A DNA stretch of 34,162 bases from Hippea sp. (GTDB taxonomy: Bacteria; Campylobacterota_A; Desulfurellia; Desulfurellales; Hippeaceae). Made by a program: the position numbers and the translations under genes. The notes under the pieces were generated by a model that was not told where the DNA came from, did no database searches, and saw only the letters and a list, made by a program, of their open reading frames with translations. The first letter of the stretch is position 1. Every line of letters starts with the position of its first letter. The stretch is from the NCBI GenBank assembly GCA_015486955.1, contig WFQR01000184.1:1-34162 (forward strand), in the 5' to 3' direction. Positions 8,204-15,197 of this stretch are shown piece by piece.

Positions 8204-8500
8204 TCACTCCTTTTTGCTGGTTTTTGCAAACTCCTTACCTACCTCTTTAAGCTCGCTGAAAGGTAACTTAAATTTGGGTTTATCTTCTTTCTTCTCTTCT
8301 TGCTGCTGTATCTGTGAGAAGCAAATTTCCACGTCACCTATAAGAATACTTCTCACTCTTCTTTCCAGTTCCTTATCGTCCGCCCCTTCTTCTATTTTCT
8401 TCAGCAGTGTGCCAAAAAACATCTTTTTGACTGCCCAAATGTCTACCTTTTTAAGTGTATTCAACAACCTCTCACTAACCTCAATCTTCACATAAGGCAT
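8204..8500 (-). CDS. Hypothetical protein following parM, possible ParR-like adaptor
   Basis: I do not recognise the sequence directly. The 98-residue protein begins with a strand-helix pattern (YVKIEVSERLLNTLKKVDIWAVKKMFFGTLLKKIEEGA), followed by a charged tail. In ParM-type plasmid partition loci the gene after parM encodes the ParR adaptor, a small ribbon-helix-helix protein that binds a repeated centromere site. The size, place and N-terminal strand-helix pattern fit ParR, but no signature proves it. ATG at 8500 is preferred over GTG at 8503 for spacing to GAGGGA. Confidence 0.55.
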   Translation of the reverse strand: MPYVKIEVSERLLNTLKKVDIWAVKKMFFGTLLKKIEEGADDKELERRVRSILIGDVEICFSQIQQQEEKKEDKPKFKLPFSELKEVGKEFAKTSKKE

Positions 8501-8503
8501 CAC

Positions 8504-9415
8504 TTATCCCTCACTTTCCTCGCTTTGAGCGGCGATAAGGAAACCTTTAACGTTCGCATATTCAGGGTTCTCAGGAATATAAAAGCCGTGTTTATCAGCA
8601 ACTTCTTGAGGAATATAATAAGCACCTCCACCAGCTATAATGAACTCATCAATGGATAAAAGAACCTTCTTTAGCTTACTTGCCGAAAGAACAGAAGATA
8701 TTACATCATCCGCAAAAAGCCTCTTTTGCTCCTCTATGAAATCTGATAAATCGTACTGTTTTCTAAAGATCTTAAACTTACCGCCATTTAAAAGTATTTC
8801 GTCTGCCATATGTGGAGAAAGCGAGTTACCTGGAAAATGAGAGTTCACCCAATCATTAATCGCATCAATTATATTGCCAACACCCATATTTGAGAGACTA
8901 AAACTGTACTCAGGACGAGGTTTGCTGTCTATAATTGTCAATACATCAAGAGTATTAAAACCAATATCTACGATAATGGCATCTTTTGGAGCACCAGAAG
9001 TTATCCAAATACCCAAACCTTGAGGAAAAACCACCACCTCTTTTTGGCGGTAAACTTCGTTGTTCACCGTGAAAACTTTACACACCTCTTCAAGATCATC
9101 TTTTTTCTCTCTAAACTCGGCAATAGACAGAGACACACAAAGCGTATCAACTGATTTGAGCCCTTCTTTCTTGAAAAGATGATAAAGAAGCAGGGGAGAA
9201 TACTTCACGAGGAAATTTTCCGTTCTTGTAGGAATAGTCTCAGATAAACGAGCATTCTCACCCACAAGGTAATAAGAACCGTTGTAAGTGTAAGTTGAAG
9301 TCTCACCAAAACCAGTAAGAGCTGGTATATGAGCTACAGCAGACGGAAACTTGGATAGTTTGTCTTGATAAGCATATTTTGTATAACCATACCCGACATC
9401 AACAGCCAAAATCAT
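8504..9415 (-). CDS. parM: ParM/StbA-like actin-family plasmid segregation ATPase
   Basis: ParM proteins form filaments that push plasmid copies apart. The 303-residue protein shows the actin-fold motifs in order: phosphate 1 (AVDVGYGYTKYAY, residues 4-16), phosphate 2 (AIIVDIGFNTLDVL, about 147-160) and the adenosine loop (EFIIAGGGAYYIP, about 258-270). Length and layout fit the StbA/Alp7-like group. The ATG at 9415 has GAGGGGG upstream. It lies second in the leftward operon, just below an iteron-rich, AT-rich region that could serve as its centromere. A ParM on an integrated element suggests that it spends part of its life as a plasmid. Confidence 0.88.
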   Translation of the reverse strand: MILAVDVGYGYTKYAYQDKLSKFPSAVAHIPALTGFGETSTYTYNGSYYLVGENARLSETIPTRTENFLVKYSPLLLYHLFKKEGLKSVDTLCVSLSIAEFREKKDDLEEVCKVFTVNNEVYRQKEVVVFPQGLGIWITSGAPKDAIIVDIGFNTLDVLTIIDSKPRPEYSFSLSNMGVGNIIDAINDWVNSHFPGNSLSPHMADEILLNGGKFKIFRKQYDLSDFIEEQKRLFADDVISSVLSASKLKKVLLSIDEFIIAGGGAYYIPQEVADKHGFYIPENPEYANVKGFLIAAQSEESEG

Positions 9416-9418
9416 ACC

Positions 9419-9601
9419 TTACCCCCTCTCTTTCGTTTTCTTCAGAAACTTCACAAATTCGGCCATGTTTTCTACATGGCTTTGCTGTCTAACCAAGATA
9501 AGACTTAATTTTCTGATAAGCTCTCTTGCTTCCTCTATCTCAAGCTTTGCATTTTCATATTCACGTTCCCACTCATCCAAAAGGTTGTCCAACTTGTCCA
9601 A
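9419..9601 (-). CDS. Short coiled-coil protein, 60 aa, first gene of the leftward operon
   Basis: The TTG at 9601 is chosen because TAGGAGGT lies 6 bases upstream; the upstream in-frame GTG lies before that ribosome binding site. The product is almost one continuous helix with heptad-like spacing (LDNLLDEWEREYENAKLEIEEARELIRKLSLILVRQQ), and it ends with KFLKKTKERG. It is the first gene after the shared upstream motif and is 3 bases from parM. It might be a partition accessory or a regulator. No family is recognised. Confidence 0.65.
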   Translation of the reverse strand: MDKLDNLLDEWEREYENAKLEIEEARELIRKLSLILVRQQSHVENMAEFVKFLKKTKERG

Positions 9602-9642
9602 AGGAGCACCTCCTAAAAAATTTTTCACATTTCCCTATATAT

Positions 9643-9661
9643 TAGGGTCGATTTTTAACAA
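9643..9661 (-). promoter_or_regulatory. Upstream motif shared by the two leftward units, copy 2
   Basis: On the minus strand it reads TTGTTAAAAATCGACCCTA followed by ATATATAGGG. It differs from the copy at 1485-1503 at one of 19 positions. It lies 42 bases upstream of the first gene of the parM/transfer operon, so a role in that operon's transcription is likely. Confidence 0.5.
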
Positions 9662-9736
9662 TTTTCGCAAAAACGGGCATAAAAACTTCAAAAACCGAAG
9701 TATGTAAGGAATTTTCCAAGAAAGGACATGCAGGAA

Positions 9737-10097
9737 GTCAAAGTATGGGAAAATTGAACCGAGTATGGGCAAGCTTGGACAAGTTTTCCCATACTTTGAC
9801 ACTTTTGGTCGAAGTATGGGCATATAGGGGAAAACTTGGCCAAGCTTCGATCTAATAGAGTATACTTTAAATTAACTAAGTATATTTAGTTATAGTAGAA
9901 TACTCTATTTTGAATAGTTTGGTTTATACTTTCTTAGTATAGTGATACCATAGTTTGGTTAGTTTGGCTTAGTATAGTATGTTTGGTTTTATATAGAGTA
10001 ACTCTGTAGAGAAGTCAAAGTATGGGAAAATTGAACCGAGTATGGGCATATAGGGGAAAACTGGTGCAAATATGGGAAAGCTTGCCCATACTTCGAC
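9737..10097. repeat. GTATGGG iteron array around an AT-rich core (candidate parC or origin)
   Basis: Eight copies of a unit close to GTCRAAGTATGGGMAWA are visible. Forward copies start at about 9737, 9758, 9808, 10014, 10035 and 10065; reverse copies lie at 9784-9800 and 10081-10097. The copies at 9737-9753 and 9784-9800 form a perfect 17-bp inverted repeat. The gap between the two clusters (about 9850-10000) is extremely AT-rich, with TTTGGTT and TAGTATA repeats. Iterons beside a ParM gene fit a parC centromere; iterons plus an AT-rich unwinding region also fit an origin. The 9602-10346 stretch has no credible gene. Confidence 0.75.
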
Positions 10098-10144
10098 CTG
10101 TTGCGTGAGGTGAGCGTGATTGCGTGAGCAAGTGTGAGCGAGGC

Positions 10145-10183
10145 CGATGCACTCGTGTAGCCGTGAGGCGGTAGAGTGCATCG
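10145..10183 (+). repeat. Stem-loop copy A with conserved loop ends
   Basis: A perfect 10-bp stem (CGATGCACTC with GAGTGCATCG) closes a 19-base loop that starts GTGTAGCC and ends GGCGGTA. Two further stem-loops in the element, at 10218-10287 and, inverted, at 17731-17802, have loops with the same ends but unrelated stems. It lies in a GAGCG-rich stretch between the iterons and the repressor gene. Confidence 0.7.
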
Positions 10184-10217
10184 TTGCCGAGCGAACGCGG
10201 TTTTGGAGCGTTGCGGA

Positions 10218-10287
10218 AGGTGTTGCCCCCGTGTAGCGACTGCAGAGCGGTGTTAAGCAGAGCGGAAAGCGGTAGGGGGCAACACCT
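10218..10287 (+). repeat. Stem-loop copy B with conserved loop ends
   Basis: A perfect 13-bp stem (AGGTGTTGCCCCC with GGGGGCAACACCT) closes a 44-base loop that starts GTGTAGCGA and ends AAGCGGTA. A weaker outer pairing exists between CGGTTTT at 10198 and AAAACCG at 10300. No T-run follows, so it is not a simple terminator. It lies 60 bases beyond the 3' end of the repressor gene. Confidence 0.7.
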
Positions 10288-10346
10288 GTAGCAAGCGGAA
10301 AAACCGACGAGCAGGAGCGAGTGGGGAAAAGAAAAAGAGAGGTGTG

Positions 10347-11069
10347 TCAGTAGGCTTTTACAAGCTCTCTTGCGAACCAGATAACACGGCCGTTGATGTA
10401 GATGTCGTCTTCGCTAATAAGGAAGGGTTCATAGCGAGTGTTGTCACTGATGACTTTAATTTTTTTGTGCTCGTAGTCGTATTGAAGGCGTTTAATTAAA
10501 ACGACGTTGTCACCTTTTAAAGTAATGGCGTAAATGCCGCCGTTACGGTCAAGCCAGTTGAGACTGTGGTTTACAAGAACAATGTCACCAGGAAAAAGAG
10601 TAGGCTCCATGCTGTCACCACTGACTTTGATAACTGACATTTGAGTTGGGTCTCCAAAACGGAGAAGCCAGTCCCTTCTGAAAGCAAGGAATGTAACTAT
10701 TCTATTGTCAGGAGCTTCTCCAGGGCCAGCTGATAGAGAACCTTCCATAAGAGGAACATCGATGAAATCACCCATTTGTTCTTTTATTTCTTTACATTCC
10801 TCGTCCTTGAATATAGCCCCTTCCCCCGTTAAGAGCCAGTCCACATTTACATTGAACTCTTTGCTTATACGAGCAAGGATATCGACAATGACTGGCTTTC
10901 TTTCGCCTAAGGTGTAGTTTTGTAATGATTTATACGAAATATCAATCTCTCTTGCAACTTCAGCTTTAGTTTTACCTATTCTGTTTATTAGTTCATTTAA
11001 CCTTCTACCAAAATCGGAATCTTTTATCCCACCTTCTATCTGTTTAATTTCTTTCCCATTTTCACTCAT
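10347..11069 (-). CDS. XRE-type repressor with S24 self-cleavage domain
   Basis: This is a phage C2/cI-type regulator of 240 residues. An N-terminal helix-turn-helix (about residues 34-60, TKAEVAREIDISYKSLQNYTLGERKP) is followed by a LexA-like S24 domain. That domain shows the Ala114-Gly115 cleavage site, the catalytic Ser153 in GDSMEPTLFPGD and Lys193 in VVLIKRL. Such repressors cut themselves when RecA is activated by DNA damage. It is divergent from the replication operon, and two palindromic operators overlap promoters in the space between. The ATG at 11069 follows AAGGAGGT. It most likely keeps replication and excision genes silent until damage occurs. Confidence 0.92.
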   Translation of the reverse strand: MSENGKEIKQIEGGIKDSDFGRRLNELINRIGKTKAEVAREIDISYKSLQNYTLGERKPVIVDILARISKEFNVNVDWLLTGEGAIFKDEECKEIKEQMGDFIDVPLMEGSLSAGPGEAPDNRIVTFLAFRRDWLLRFGDPTQMSVIKVSGDSMEPTLFPGDIVLVNHSLNWLDRNGGIYAITLKGDNVVLIKRLQYDYEHKKIKVISDNTRYEPFLISEDDIYINGRVIWFARELVKAY

Positions 11070-11096
11070 AAGCACCTCCTTTTTTACACCTAAATC

Positions 11097-11125
11097 TTGA
11101 CATTACCCTCAAATAGAGGTAATAT
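11097..11125 (+). promoter_or_regulatory. Sigma-70 promoter with overlapping repressor operator O1
   Basis: TTGACA at 11097-11102 and TAATAT at 11120-11125 are separated by exactly 17 bases. The spacer holds an inverted repeat: ATTACCCTC at 11102-11110 and GAGGTAAT at 11116-11123. A repressor bound there would block the promoter. The divergent repressor start is only 28 bases away, so the site probably also autoregulates the repressor. Confidence 0.8.
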
Positions 11126-11230
11126 TACTCTGTATGAAGGTGTTCATTAAAACTAAATACCCCTATACAAAGCCAGTAGAAAAAAGAAACTCTAAAAACA
11201 GATACAAGCACTTCTTTTTAGCCTCCATTC

Positions 11231-11263
11231 GAGGGTTACAATTACCCTCAGTACGAGTAATAC
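11231..11263 (+). promoter_or_regulatory. Second promoter with repressor operator O2
   Basis: The half-site ATTACCCTC is repeated at 11241-11249, with CGAGTAAT at 11254-11261; an extra reverse half-site GAGGGTTAC lies at 11231-11239. The operator overlaps a possible promoter, TTACAA (11236-11241) and TAATAC (11258-11263), 16 bases apart. The arrangement copies O1. It may drive the rightward operon that begins at 11463. The 390 bases between the repressor and that gene hold no other credible gene. Confidence 0.65.
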
Positions 11264-11462
11264 TAATTTCTAACTTAAGTCTCATACAGGCTAATCCATT
11301 AAACTCAATCATCTCTCCAATCATTTCTCTTAAATTATACACACCATTTTTAACAAATCCCAGAAAAAAAATGTTGCATAGGGTCTATTTCACATCCTTT
11401 CTACCCCCATCAGTACTTTCTGTTGCTCGTTTTTTCCAAAAAGATGAGAAAGGAGGTGTTCT

Positions 11463-11807
11463 ATGGCTAAAAAAACTGCAAAGTCTGTAAAACCACAAGC
11501 ACAAGAAAACACTAAAACACAAAACATTTCTGAAAAAGAAGAAGAGGATATTCTAAAAAATCTAATACCCTTAAAAGATGATGAGCTAAAAAAAGCTGGA
11601 ATCCCCTACTCTGCAAAAACCCTTTACCGATGGCACAGTCAAGGCATTTATCCATCAATTTTTATCAGAATTGGCAGGAGAGTATTTCTCAACAAGAGGC
11701 AATTCGCAAAAAAACTCCTCGAATTTGAACAAGAAGCCATCAGAAGAGAAAAAGCTTTAAAAGACAAAATCAAGGCTGACTTTTTTGCAACAGTTCTCGG
11801 TCTTTAG
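11463..11807 (+). CDS. Small helix-turn-helix DNA-binding protein (excisionase/MerR-like)
   Basis: The 114-residue protein has a charged N-terminal third. A winged-helix pattern typical of the excisionase/MerR group follows: IPYSAKTLYRWHSQGIYPSIFIRIGRRVFLNKRQFAKKLLEF (about residues 47-88), with the usual xxLYRW(H/R)xxGxxPxxxxxGRRxxxxxxxxxxWL-like rhythm. It starts behind AAGGAGGT and is the first gene of the rightward operon under the S24 repressor. Possible jobs are recombination directionality (Xis) or regulation of replication. The sequence cannot separate these. Confidence 0.72.
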   Translation: MAKKTAKSVKPQAQENTKTQNISEKEEEDILKNLIPLKDDELKKAGIPYSAKTLYRWHSQGIYPSIFIRIGRRVFLNKRQFAKKLLEFEQEAIRREKALKDKIKADFFATVLGL

Positions 11808-11835
11808 AAAAAAAAGAGAGAGGAGGTAAAGTGCC

Positions 11836-12495
11836 GTGTGGTATGCTTTAACTGAAAAAGTTGATGGTAAATCAAAATGCTACTGCAAAACTATCCTCGA
11901 CATTGACAGCGATGACGACTGCAAAAACTGCATTAGGCAAATTTGCTGGTGCTACACAGGTGACTTCGAGAATGTGAGTGGTAAAGACGATATTTTACAA
12001 GATCTTGCGCTAATCGCGATTGAAAAACACGCCGATCCAGAGCTCATTTATGACCCATTTAAAGATCTCGAAGCATCAAAGCAGCTTCTCAAACTAATAG
12101 CAGATACTTTATCTTCATCCCCGCAAAACAGAAAACACGGCAAACAGTTAGTTAGAGTCGACTTTGAGGCCGTAGAAAAGAGTGTACCAGCTGAAGACAA
12201 TTTCGATATTCAAGAAATTGAAGAAGAAGACGAAAAAAGTATTGACTTCAGGAAAATAAAAACGTACGCAACAAAATTAACTCGTGGCAAACAGAGAAGG
12301 ATTTTAGAAACTTACCTGTCTTTAAGGGCAAAATACCCCAAAGATAAAATAACATACAAACAGATAACATCAACCTGTAAGCGTCTGTATCACTTCGCAC
12401 CATCGCCAGCACAGATAAGTATGGCAATCAAAAGAATAGCTGAAAAGATAGAAAAAAACCCGTATTTGATTAGAGAAGAGGAAATAGCTGTGTAA
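11836..12495 (+). CDS. Cys-rich protein with sigma-factor-like layout, unknown
   Basis: I do not recognise the family with confidence. The 219-residue protein has seven cysteines near the N-terminus (CYC, then CKNC and CWC, about residues 16-40), which suggests a zinc or Fe-S cluster. A helical part follows (GKDDILQDLALIAIEKHADPELIYDPFKDLEASKQLLKLIADTL) that resembles sigma region 2 in rhythm. A linker very rich in acid residues comes next, and the C-terminal part ends with SPAQISMAIKRIAEKI, which could be an HTH. GTG start with AGGAGG upstream. It stands between a regulator and a helicase, so a role in replication control or transcription is likely but unproven. Confidence 0.6.
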   Translation: MWYALTEKVDGKSKCYCKTILDIDSDDDCKNCIRQICWCYTGDFENVSGKDDILQDLALIAIEKHADPELIYDPFKDLEASKQLLKLIADTLSSSPQNRKHGKQLVRVDFEAVEKSVPAEDNFDIQEIEEEDEKSIDFRKIKTYATKLTRGKQRRILETYLSLRAKYPKDKITYKQITSTCKRLYHFAPSPAQISMAIKRIAEKIEKNPYLIREEEIAV

Positions 12496-12513
12496 GAAGT
12501 GTAGGAGAAAGAA

Positions 12514-13878
12514 ATGGCTGAAATAAAAAACATAAACGGGTACCATACAAAAAAAGGTACCCGCCCCCTCAAAAACTATATTAACAAAAACAATCTCGGC
12601 ATTCAACCATATTCTTGGGAAAGTGAAGTTGCTACACTCTGTTGCATCCTTTTAGACAACGAACTCATCTCTTACTGTCTTACAGAAGACTTGACGCCAG
12701 AAGATTTCTATGACAAAAGAAATGCTCTGTTATACTCCACAATGCTCAAACTATACCAAAATGGCGATAGTATAGATTTTATGTCTCTCTCATCCGAACT
12801 TTCTGATCAGCAGGATAAGATACCCATCCAGTATTTAATGTCCGTATCCGAGTACTTACCAGCCCCAATGAATATAAAATACTTTGTCAAAAGAATTAAG
12901 AATTTCTCAAAGATACGAAAATATCTAAATATAGCCAAGCAAATAGAAATACTAAGCTATGAAACCGAAGATCCTGAAGAGATAGAAAAAGCAATATCAG
13001 ACCTTTTACTTAAAGAAAACACCTCTTCACAGTTCTATAAAACCGTAAGCTCAATCTTAAACAGAGAGATAAAAACATACGAAATTTTCAGTCACGGAGC
13101 AAAAATCCAGCAGAGAGCAATATGGGGCATCTTAGGTGCAACAAGTGCTGGAAAAACAGAATTTTCCCTTGATTTAACGCTTGCCTTTATATCGCAGAAT
13201 GTAGAAAACGTGGTGCTGTTTTGTGAATACGAGGGAACAGAACACGACCTCATCTTAAGGATACAAAGAAAAGCCGAACACGAAAGCAGGTGGAATACTG
13301 AAAGGGTTTTTATTGCTATGAAGCCAAGTTTTTTAGAAATCATTGACTTTGTTAGAAGATATAAAGAGAAAAATATACTCATCATCGTTGACTATCTGCA
13401 ACGCTTTGCAAGAAAACTTCAGGCTGAAGACCAAAGACCAACAGACAATCTAAGGCTGTATGTGAATAATATATACGGCTTTTTCGATAATCTGAGAAAC
13501 GAGCATCCGAATATTTCAGTATGCCTGCTTATGTCCATGTCAAAAAGCGGAATAAACGAAATATCAAGACAGAAAAAAGCAGATAAGGTTGATCTGCTAA
13601 ATTCGATCAAGGAGTCTGGAGATGTTCAATACGATCTTGATTACTCCTATGCTATGCTGTTCAGCGATGATAATGACGAGAATGAAAGAGTCTTGAGTTT
13701 AAGCAGGTTCACCCAGGAAGGAAAAGCAAAGAAATACATGCATCTATACCCAATCAAAGAGGCAAGAATTGGTGAACCCTTAAAAGAGGCTGTTTATGCA
13801 TTCTCAGCAGAAAGGTACTCTTATGAGCTCTTAAGAGAAATCAGTAATACTACTGACGAGGTGGATAACGGTCTCTAA
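12514..13878 (+). CDS. DnaB-type replicative helicase of the element
   Basis: The 454-residue protein has the DnaB plan. A helical N-terminal domain (about residues 30-150: PYSWESEVATLCCILLD... DFYDKRNALLYSTMLKLY) is followed by a RecA-like helicase domain with Walker A GATSAGKT at about 208 and Walker B ILIIVDYLQRF at about 287. The C-terminal motifs QEGKAKKY and SLSRF are weaker than in DnaB. It is likely the element's own helicase, loaded at its origin by the next gene's product. The GGAG before ATG is good. A GGGTACC/GGTACCC hairpin lies inside the first codons and could affect translation. Confidence 0.87.
   Translation: MAEIKNINGYHTKKGTRPLKNYINKNNLGIQPYSWESEVATLCCILLDNELISYCLTEDLTPEDFYDKRNALLYSTMLKLYQNGDSIDFMSLSSELSDQQDKIPIQYLMSVSEYLPAPMNIKYFVKRIKNFSKIRKYLNIAKQIEILSYETEDPEEIEKAISDLLLKENTSSQFYKTVSSILNREIKTYEIFSHGAKIQQRAIWGILGATSAGKTEFSLDLTLAFISQNVENVVLFCEYEGTEHDLILRIQRKAEHESRWNTERVFIAMKPSFLEIIDFVRRYKEKNILIIVDYLQRFARKLQAEDQRPTDNLRLYVNNIYGFFDNLRNEHPNISVCLLMSMSKSGINEISRQKKADKVDLLNSIKESGDVQYDLDYSYAMLFSDDNDENERVLSLSRFTQEGKAKKYMHLYPIKEARIGEPLKEAVYAFSAERYSYELLREISNTTDEVDNGL
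12537..12563 (+). promoter_or_regulatory. Hairpin over early codons of the helicase gene
   Basis: CGGGTACC at 12537-12544 pairs perfectly with GGTACCCG at 12556-12563 across an 11-base A-rich loop. It starts 23 bases after the ATG. It may slow translation or act as a control site; nothing else supports a function. Confidence 0.4.
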
Positions 13879-13901
13879 ATTCTAAAATTGGGAGGTTGAT
13901 G

Positions 13902-14999
13902 ATGGCAAAGAAAGACAAAGAGCAGAAAAAGAAAAAAGAACAGGACAAGCATCCTGCTGAGCCTGTGGAGATTACAAGACACGAGGAAAAATTATTCAGC
14001 TACACATTCAGAAAAACTGGCAAACCAATCCTTTCGGAAACAATGATCGAGGACGACAAATTTCTCTGGTCCATCAAGGCAAAAACTCAGCTGACCCAGC
14101 TCCACAACTTGTTTATTGATGCTATGATGACGCTGGGTTTTAAAAACAATGCATTCGCTACAACATACGACACAGTCGTAGCGAAGCTCACTAACACACC
14201 TGCCTTTGTCTGTGTTGTCACATTGAAAGAATTAAAAAATTACCTATCCAAAAAAATGTCTATGCACTCATTCCAAGAAATTCAGAGAATAAGTGAGGAA
14301 CTCACCAAAAGCTGTCCTATTGAACTGACTTTGATTGATAAATACACACGAGAGGTGAAGCTGAAAAGCTCCACCCAACTCGTTTTAGAATGTGGCTACT
14401 TGTCGGACGACTTAGAAGTCGTCAAAGCCACATTACCAGAAAGTGAGAGAATTTTCAAGTTTGTTCAAGAAAACAAAGTTGATCTGGAAAAAATCAACAA
14501 AGTGGCTAAACCAAAGGAAACTGGTAATCTATTCATAATGCTTTCACCAGTCTACGTTGCAATGTTATTCGCTTCAAAAGTTAGAGTGAACTACTCAACA
14601 GTTATTCTTGAGAAATTTAAATCCATACCAGATGGGTTATTACTTTCGGTGATAAAGTACATAACATCCCAAAAAGCTCCTTACAGCGTAAAGGTTGATA
14701 CGGTGGTGGAGAAGATTATACAAGGCGAAATAGATGACTCCTCAACTTCAAGCATAATCACTCAATTTAGAAAAAAACTCGCATCAGGTAAATTTAACAA
14801 ATACTTAAGTAAATTTAAAATTGCCTATGATAGGGAAAAAGACATGTTCATCTATCCAGAGAATATAAAAGGGATTGGATTTTCAGAGCCTTTTAAAGAC
14901 AGAAAGAAAAAACTCTTAAAAGCAATTACAAAAGGAGTAGAAAGTCACCTACCCCGCCCTAAAGGGCAGAGCTTGAGCTCTGTGGGTGACAAGCCTTAG
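13902..14999 (+). CDS. Probable replication initiator, C-terminal tail replaced by IscB element
   Basis: The 365-residue protein is most likely the plasmid-type initiator. It stands after the helicase and upstream of a 22-bp iteron array. It has a basic start, and its middle reads like a winged-helix initiator (LFIMLSPVYVAMLFASKVRVNYSTVILEKFKSIPDGLLLSVIKYITSQ, about residues 205-255). I recognise no family signature, so the role is inferred. The last 17 or so codons come from the inserted IscB element. If 14945-16487 is removed, the frame continues as VESAEKEDGEDKKK and stops at 16524, giving 359 residues and overlapping the next gene. ATG at 13902 is chosen for spacing to GGGAGG; ATG at 13899 is also possible. 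Confidence 0.65.
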   Translation: MAKKDKEQKKKKEQDKHPAEPVEITRHEEKLFSYTFRKTGKPILSETMIEDDKFLWSIKAKTQLTQLHNLFIDAMMTLGFKNNAFATTYDTVVAKLTNTPAFVCVVTLKELKNYLSKKMSMHSFQEIQRISEELTKSCPIELTLIDKYTREVKLKSSTQLVLECGYLSDDLEVVKATLPESERIFKFVQENKVDLEKINKVAKPKETGNLFIMLSPVYVAMLFASKVRVNYSTVILEKFKSIPDGLLLSVIKYITSQKAPYSVKVDTVVEKIIQGEIDDSSTSSIITQFRKKLASGKFNKYLSKFKIAYDREKDMFIYPENIKGIGFSEPFKDRKKKLLKAITKGVESHLPRPKGQSLSSVGDKP

Positions 15000-15190
15000 C
15001 CCTTCAAAGGGCTACGTTAAGCGGGTCATGACACCCTGGGGTGTTCCGCAAGCTCCAGGCTCTGTCGCTGACGGTTAAACAGCCCTGTCGGGGTAGGGGC
15101 AGTGCCGTCGGCATGACAAGCCCGCTTAACATTGGCGATGCGGCTCTAACCCGCCTTCGGGCGGAGAAGACCCTTTTATGTTAGGGGAGG
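14929..15190 (+). ncRNA. omega-RNA (HEARO RNA) with natural guide at its 5' end
   Basis: HEARO RNAs lie directly upstream of iscB and guide IscB to DNA. Here the scaffold begins at the element edge with GTCACC (14944-14949) pairing with GGTGAC (14985-14990). Inside are hairpins GCCC-taaa-GGGC and AGAGCT-TG-AGCTCT, and next is TAGCCCTT/AAGGGCTA. A long-range stem joins GTTAAGCGGG (15016-15025) with CCCGCTTAAC (15121-15130), extended by TCATG/CATGA. The conserved-looking ACACCCTGGGGTGTTCC lies at 15031. A CCCGCC-ttc-GGGCGG hairpin follows near 15150. The guide would be the about 16 bases before the edge (14929-14944). The exact RNA ends are inferred. Confidence 0.85.
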
Positions 15191-15197
15191 TGAAAAA

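Noticed and set aside
9635-10181. Two minus-strand open frames in the iteron stretch
   Set aside because: Their protein repeats (PILGSIFPYFDF) are only translated iterons; there are no ribosome binding sites.
11134-11490. Open frame before the HTH gene
   Set aside because: It has no ribosome binding site, contains the second operator-promoter, and overlaps the well-supported start at 11463 in another frame.
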